DNA from: Ruminococcaceae bacterium UBA1691
GTDB lineage: Bacteria > Bacillota > Clostridia > Oscillospirales > Acutalibacteraceae
DNA length: 19,496 bases
Direction of reading: 5' to 3'
Assembly: GCA_002320555.1 (NCBI GenBank)
Contig: DCJV01000032.1
Span: 18,842 to 38,337, forward strand
The translations under genes were made by a program, and so were the position numbers. This document shows, one piece after another, positions 15,772-19,496 of this stretch. Position 1 is the first letter of the stretch; each line of letters begins with the position of its first letter. Below the pieces are notes generated by a model, which did not search any database, was not told where the DNA came from, and saw nothing but the letters and a program-made list of their open reading frames with translations.

Positions 15772-16515
15772 ATGCTAGAATTACAAAATATTGCCTTTCA
15801 AGTGGATTCAGAGGGCGCTCAGCATGAGATCCTGGAAGATGTGAGCCTGACGCTTGCAGAGGGTAAATTTTTAGTTATAACCGGTCCGAACGGTGGGGGA
15901 AAATCCACACTTGCGCGGATTATTATGGGGATTGAAAAGCCAACGTCCGGGCGGATTTTATTCAACGGACAGGATATTACAGCGTTGGGAATTACCGAGC
16001 GGGCCAAGCTTGGCATCGGCTATGCGTTTCAGCAGCCACCGCGGTTCAAGGGATTGACGGTGCGCCGGCTTCTGAGCCTTGCCCACGGCAGCGAACTGCC
16101 CGAGGACGCCTGCTGCGCCTATTTGACGAACGTAGGACTCTGCTCAAAGGACTATCTCAACCGCGAGGTAGATGCATCCCTCTCCGGCGGGGAGGTCAAG
16201 CGCATTGAAATTGCCACGCTCATGGCGCGTGATTTAAAACTCGCCATTTATGATGAGCCGGAGGCAGGAATCGATTTATGGAGCTTCACGATGCTCGTTG
16301 ATAGCTTCCGCGCCATCAGCGCCCGGCGTCATGAGAGTGTGATCATCATTTCGCATCAGGAGCGGATCATGAAGCTGGCGGATGAAATCGCCGTGATCGC
16401 AGATGGAAGGATTCGCAGCAAGGGGAGCCGGGAGGAGATGCTTCCGAAGCTACTGGGTGAATTCGATGAAAACTGCGCATTTCGGAGAGGAACAGAAGAG
16501 ACGCAGAAAATCTGA
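15772..16515 (+). CDS. sufC: Fe-S cluster assembly ATPase SufC
   Basis: A 247-residue soluble ABC-type ATPase that works with SufB/D scaffolds in iron-sulfur cluster assembly, not in transport. Motifs: Walker A GPNGGGKST (38-46), Q-loop FQQPPRFKGLTV (Gln87/88), the SufC-type signature LSGGEVKRIEIATLM (137-151), Walker B LAIYDE (157-162) followed by PEAGIDLW, and switch His195 in IIISHQERIM. ATG 15772 is preceded by AGAGG about ten bases upstream; a longer open frame from 15646 would begin before the promoter -10 and is rejected. The SufB/D-like gene follows 30 bases later without a terminator. Confidence 0.93.
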   Translation: MLELQNIAFQVDSEGAQHEILEDVSLTLAEGKFLVITGPNGGGKSTLARIIMGIEKPTSGRILFNGQDITALGITERAKLGIGYAFQQPPRFKGLTVRRLLSLAHGSELPEDACCAYLTNVGLCSKDYLNREVDASLSGGEVKRIEIATLMARDLKLAIYDEPEAGIDLWSFTMLVDSFRAISARRHESVIIISHQERIMKLADEIAVIADGRIRSKGSREEMLPKLLGEFDENCAFRRGTEETQKI

Positions 16516-16545
16516 CGCTGCTTTTCTGGAAAGGATGGTATCGAT

Positions 16546-17463
16546 ATGAACCGAATTGATGAACAGTTGCTGGAATCCATTGCCGACCTGCACGGGACGC
16601 CGGCGGGAGCATATAATATCCGGAAAAACGGGGCGGGCGTTGCGCGCCAGTCCACAGCCAACATTGAGATCGTTCCCAAGCAGGGCAAGCCAGGCATTGA
16701 TATTTACGTAAAGCCGTATACCAAAAATGAGAGTGTACACATCCCGGTCATCGTAACCGACACGGGAATCAACGATATGGTCTACAACCATTTTGAGATT
16801 GGGGAGGGTGCGGACGTCTTGATCGTGGCGGGCTGCGGCATCCACAATGACGGAAGCGCAAGGAGCGAGCACGATGGGATTCATACCTTCCATATCGGAA
16901 AAAATGCGCGTGTGCGCTATGTGGAAAAGCACTATGGCGAAGGGGATGGCAGCGGCGAGCGCGTATTGAACCCTACGACGGAGGTCGAGCTCGAGGAAGG
17001 CGCCTACTGTGAAATGGAAATGGTGCAGATCAAGGGCGTGGATTCCACCATCCGCGAGACGACTGCCCATCTTGCGGCCGGATCAAAGCTCGTTCTGCTT
17101 GAGAAGCTGATGACGCACGGTAGGCAGTCTGCACGCTCCAATATGGAAGTCAATCTCGACGGGGACGGCTCGAGTGCGCAGATCATTTCCCGTTCCGTTG
17201 CCAAGGATTTCTCTGAGCAGGTATTTTTTCCGCGCGCTGTGGGCAATGCGGAATGCCGCGCGCATGTGCAGTGTGATTCCATCATCATGGATCATGCAAA
17301 AATCCGCTCGATTCCAGAGATCGCTGCGAACCACGCGGATGCGCAGGTAATCCATGAGGCGGCCATCGGGCGGATCAATAACGATCAGCTGCTCAAGCTG
17401 CAAACCTTTGGGATGACGCAGGAGGAAGCAGAGGCGGTGATTATTCAGGGCTTTCTGAAATAA
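16546..17463 (+). CDS. SufB/SufD-family Fe-S assembly scaffold (single, short, SUF-like minimal type)
   Basis: A 305-residue protein, shorter than the usual SufB (about 470-500) and SufD (about 420). It consists mainly of the beta-helix core and the C-terminal SufBD region. HVQCDSIIMDHAKIRSIPEI, then VIHEAAIGRINNDQLLKLQT and FGMTQEEAEAVIIQGFL match the family's conserved end. Cys243 aligns by motif with SufB Cys405, and Glu271 (HEAAIG) with SufB Glu434, two residues tied to cluster assembly in Escherichia coli SufB. With one SufC and one SufB/D-like protein, and no SufS, SufU or second scaffold beside them, the pair resembles the two-component SUF-like minimal (SmsCB-type) system. AAGGATGG precedes ATG 16546. 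Confidence 0.9.
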   Translation: MNRIDEQLLESIADLHGTPAGAYNIRKNGAGVARQSTANIEIVPKQGKPGIDIYVKPYTKNESVHIPVIVTDTGINDMVYNHFEIGEGADVLIVAGCGIHNDGSARSEHDGIHTFHIGKNARVRYVEKHYGEGDGSGERVLNPTTEVELEEGAYCEMEMVQIKGVDSTIRETTAHLAAGSKLVLLEKLMTHGRQSARSNMEVNLDGDGSSAQIISRSVAKDFSEQVFFPRAVGNAECRAHVQCDSIIMDHAKIRSIPEIAANHADAQVIHEAAIGRINNDQLLKLQTFGMTQEEAEAVIIQGFLK

Positions 17464-17538
17464 AGATGAAGAATTGGTCTAGATGACGGAAAATCAGGGG
17501 TTCAGCTGTTAAGATTTTATAAATTTCTCCTGTGGATG

Positions 17539-17567
17539 TTGAACTCCATTCGAAAACCGTTTATAAT
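17539..17567 (+). promoter_or_regulatory. Promoter of the 595-residue membrane protein gene
   Basis: TTGAAC (17539-17544), 17 bases, then a consensus TATAAT (17562-17567). Transcription would start near 17574, about 68 bases before the ATG. No clear terminator was found between the SufB/D-like gene and this promoter, so some read-through is possible. Confidence 0.7.
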
Positions 17568-17641
17568 AAATGACATCTATTTTGCCGTAATTATATGCTT
17601 TTCAAACAAGCGGACGGCCTATCTATGAAGGAGCTGAAGGA

Positions 17642-19429
17642 ATGGATCCCATTAAAGTGGATTTTACGAAAAAAAAGGACGATGAGATCATCATCAAGCC
17701 GGCAAAAGCAGGGCTGAAAATTTTTCTCAATATCCTGATCACGCTTGTGGGCGCGGGCATTGCCTACTATATCATGCTGCCGCCCATGAATTTCAAGTCG
17801 ACTGATATGTACATCTTTTTTGCCATTGTCGCGGTGATTTATTGCGTGACAGCTGCGATTACATCGGGGGCGCTTCGAAAGGGCGAATATATCCCCTATG
17901 TGAAAAAGCAATCCATTGTGCCGATCATTATCGTCGGTGTGTTGGCCGTTATTTTTGTCATCGGTCTGCTGATTTCCTCGGTCATCTTCCGCGCGAATTC
18001 CTATAAGGATATCATTCAGGTGCAGGAAGGCGACTTCGCCAAGGAAGTAGATACGATTGACTTCGCCAGCGTTCCCCGGATCGACCGCGATGCGGCTCTC
18101 AACATCGCCAACCGCAGCCTCGGCGTCTTGAGCGACCTTGTCTCCCAATTCAAGGTCAATATGGTGCCGAATGCGGGCAAGGATACACAGATTAACTATA
18201 AAAATACGCCGGTGCGCGTGGTCCCGCTGGAGTATGCCAACCTTATCAAATGGTTTACCAACCGTTCCGACGGATTGCCGGGATATATCGTTGTGAACCT
18301 GGTCACGCAGTCCGCTGAGGTGAAACGCGTGGAGGGCGGTATTAAATACACGACCGCGGAGCATTTCAACCGCTATCTGATGCGCCATCTGCGCTTCCAG
18401 TATCCGACTTTCATGTTTGCAGAGCCGAATTTTGAGATCAATGAAGAGGGCGAGCCCTACTGGATTTGCCCGGTCGAGGATAAGACCATCGGCCTGTTCG
18501 GCGGTACGGATATCAAAGGCGCGGTGCTTGTCAACGCCGTCACCGGTGAGAGCAGTTACCACACGATGGATGAGCTGAAAAACGACGCGGCTCTTCAGTG
18601 GATCGACCGCGTGTATTCCGATTCCCTGCTCGTCGAGCAATTTGATTACTATGCGCAGTATCAGAAGGGATTCTTTAACTCCGTGCTCGGCCAGGAAGGC
18701 GTGCGCAAGACGACGGAAGGCACTAATTTCCTCGCCATGCATGACGACGTTTATATGTATACAGGCGTTACGTCCGTAACTGCCGACCAGTCGATCGTCG
18801 GCTTCACGCTGATTAACCAGCGCACGAAGGAAGCAAAGTTCTACCCGGTCGAGGGCGGCGCAACGGAAGCTTCCGCACAGATTTCCGCACAGGATATGGT
18901 GCAGGATCTTGGCTATAAGGCTACCTGGCCGCTTCTGCTGAATATCAGTGGCCAACCGACCTACTTTATGTCCCTCAAGGGTGATTCCTCGCTGGTGAAG
19001 ATGTATGCAATGGTTGATGTGTACGATTACAGCAACGCCGCAAAGGGCAATACCGTTAAGGAATGCATGGATAATTACGCCGCGCTTATTGAGCAGCGAA
19101 AGGGCATTGATCTCGACGTCGACATGAGCGGCGTCAATGCGGGCGAAAACAGCGACAATCCCCAGCAGCAGGAAAAGCCGAAGACGCAGGCCGTCACTGG
19201 AACGATTGCGGATATCCGCACGGCAGTCAAGGGCGGCGAGAGCTACTATTATCTGAAGCTCGACAAGGGAGCCGCCTATTATGCCATCAAGGCTTCCGAC
19301 GCGGAAACGGTCGTTGTCCTGAATAAGGGCGATACTGTCACCATCACGATTCCCATGGATGCAAAGGGAGATATCATCTCAGCATCTGCAATTACGAAGG
19401 GCTCGCCGCAAAAAGGCGACGCGGCATAA
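17642..19429 (+). CDS. Uncharacterised membrane protein with large C-terminal extracellular region
   Basis: A 595-residue protein that I cannot place in a named family. After a basic start (DFTKKKDDEIIIKPAKAG) there are three hydrophobic spans near residues 27-47, 56-79 and 92-118, then about 475 residues probably outside the cell. Within that part, YIVVNLVTQSAEVKRVEGG and KGAVLVNAVTGESSYHTMDE recall the strand-turn-strand of PepSY-type domains, with WICPVEDKTIGLFGGTD between them; this is a weak visual resemblance. A Gln/Lys-rich linker (about 508-518) leads to a last domain of about 75 residues, VTGTIADIRTAVKGGESYYY onward with LNKGDTVTITIPMDAKG, which reads like an OB-fold. AAGGAG lies eight bases before ATG 17642. 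It has its own promoter and terminator, so it is monocistronic. Confidence 0.93.
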   Translation: MDPIKVDFTKKKDDEIIIKPAKAGLKIFLNILITLVGAGIAYYIMLPPMNFKSTDMYIFFAIVAVIYCVTAAITSGALRKGEYIPYVKKQSIVPIIIVGVLAVIFVIGLLISSVIFRANSYKDIIQVQEGDFAKEVDTIDFASVPRIDRDAALNIANRSLGVLSDLVSQFKVNMVPNAGKDTQINYKNTPVRVVPLEYANLIKWFTNRSDGLPGYIVVNLVTQSAEVKRVEGGIKYTTAEHFNRYLMRHLRFQYPTFMFAEPNFEINEEGEPYWICPVEDKTIGLFGGTDIKGAVLVNAVTGESSYHTMDELKNDAALQWIDRVYSDSLLVEQFDYYAQYQKGFFNSVLGQEGVRKTTEGTNFLAMHDDVYMYTGVTSVTADQSIVGFTLINQRTKEAKFYPVEGGATEASAQISAQDMVQDLGYKATWPLLLNISGQPTYFMSLKGDSSLVKMYAMVDVYDYSNAAKGNTVKECMDNYAALIEQRKGIDLDVDMSGVNAGENSDNPQQQEKPKTQAVTGTIADIRTAVKGGESYYYLKLDKGAAYYAIKASDAETVVVLNKGDTVTITIPMDAKGDIISASAITKGSPQKGDAA

Positions 19430-19456
19430 CAAAAAATTATAAATTCTGGTCGATGG

Positions 19457-19496
19457 ACGTGTCGCAGAAAGGCAAAATCTGCGGCACGTGTTTTTT
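19457..19496 (+). terminator. Terminator of the 595-residue membrane protein gene
   Basis: ACGTGTCGCAGA (19457-19468) pairs with TCTGCGGCACGT (19478-19489), 12 bp with one G-T pair and a nine-base loop, followed by GTTTTTT to the window end. A strong intrinsic terminator. Confidence 0.87.

Noticed and set aside
14775..15827. 350-codon plus-strand frame opposite the Gfo/Idh/MocA oxidoreductase gene
   Set aside because: It is antisense to a well supported enzyme gene and runs through both divergent promoters; there is no ribosome site and no family signature.
17591..18955. 454-codon open frame on the minus strand opposite the 595-residue membrane protein gene
   Set aside because: It lies antisense to a gene with a clear promoter, ribosome site and terminator. 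The translation has no recognisable motif and looks like a codon-bias shadow.

Overview
The window looks like chromosomal DNA of a low-to-mid GC anaerobic Firmicute, most likely class Clostridia (an Oscillospiraceae/Ruminococcaceae-type gut anaerobe). This is inferred from strong AGGAGG-type ribosome sites, sigma-A type promoters, a pyrophosphate-dependent PPDK, a zinc-ribbon L33, a ribosomal L10 leader with a transcription attenuator, an Fe-S-tailed aldo/keto reductase and a two-gene SUF-like module. No rRNA, tRNA, CRISPR array, IS element or phage gene was seen.

Layout. (1) 1-1821: the C-terminal two thirds of pyruvate phosphate dikinase, closed by a strong terminator shared with the convergent operon. 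(2) 1903-6195, minus strand: an accessory operon of visibly lower GC. It reads promoter, then a small broken membrane-peptide gene, a terminator-like hairpin, a five-span membrane protein, a MacB/LolD-type ATPase and a large FtsX-type permease with two extracellular domains. (3) 6231-7878: a membrane-anchored XRE regulator, a Nudix hydrolase and, on the minus strand, a tiny HTH regulator. (4) 8050-12106: the translation and transcription block rpmG-secE-nusG-rplK-rplA, then rplJ-rplL from its own promoter and leader. A likely L1 autoregulatory site precedes rplK and an L10 leader plus attenuator precedes rplJ. A terminator ends the cluster, and rpoB does not follow. (5) 12171-14562: L-lactate dehydrogenase with its own promoter and terminator, then an aldo/keto reductase with a two-cluster ferredoxin tail. 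(6) 14580-17463: a Gfo/Idh/MocA oxidoreductase divergent from sufC and a single SufB/D-like scaffold gene, with the two promoters back to back. (7) 17539-19496: a monocistronic 595-residue membrane protein of unknown role, with a clear promoter and terminator.

How the genes work together. Most of the window is housekeeping: PPDK and LDH act at the PEP/pyruvate/lactate node, the ribosomal block makes the L1 stalk, the L10-L12 stalk and the NusG/SecE factors, and sufC plus its partner probably supply Fe-S clusters. The least explained parts are the minus-strand ABC locus with its disrupted leading gene (5.7-6.2 kb), the compact SUF-like pair, and the 595-residue membrane protein. All coordinates were read by eye. 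Family assignments rest on recognised motifs and no database search was run.
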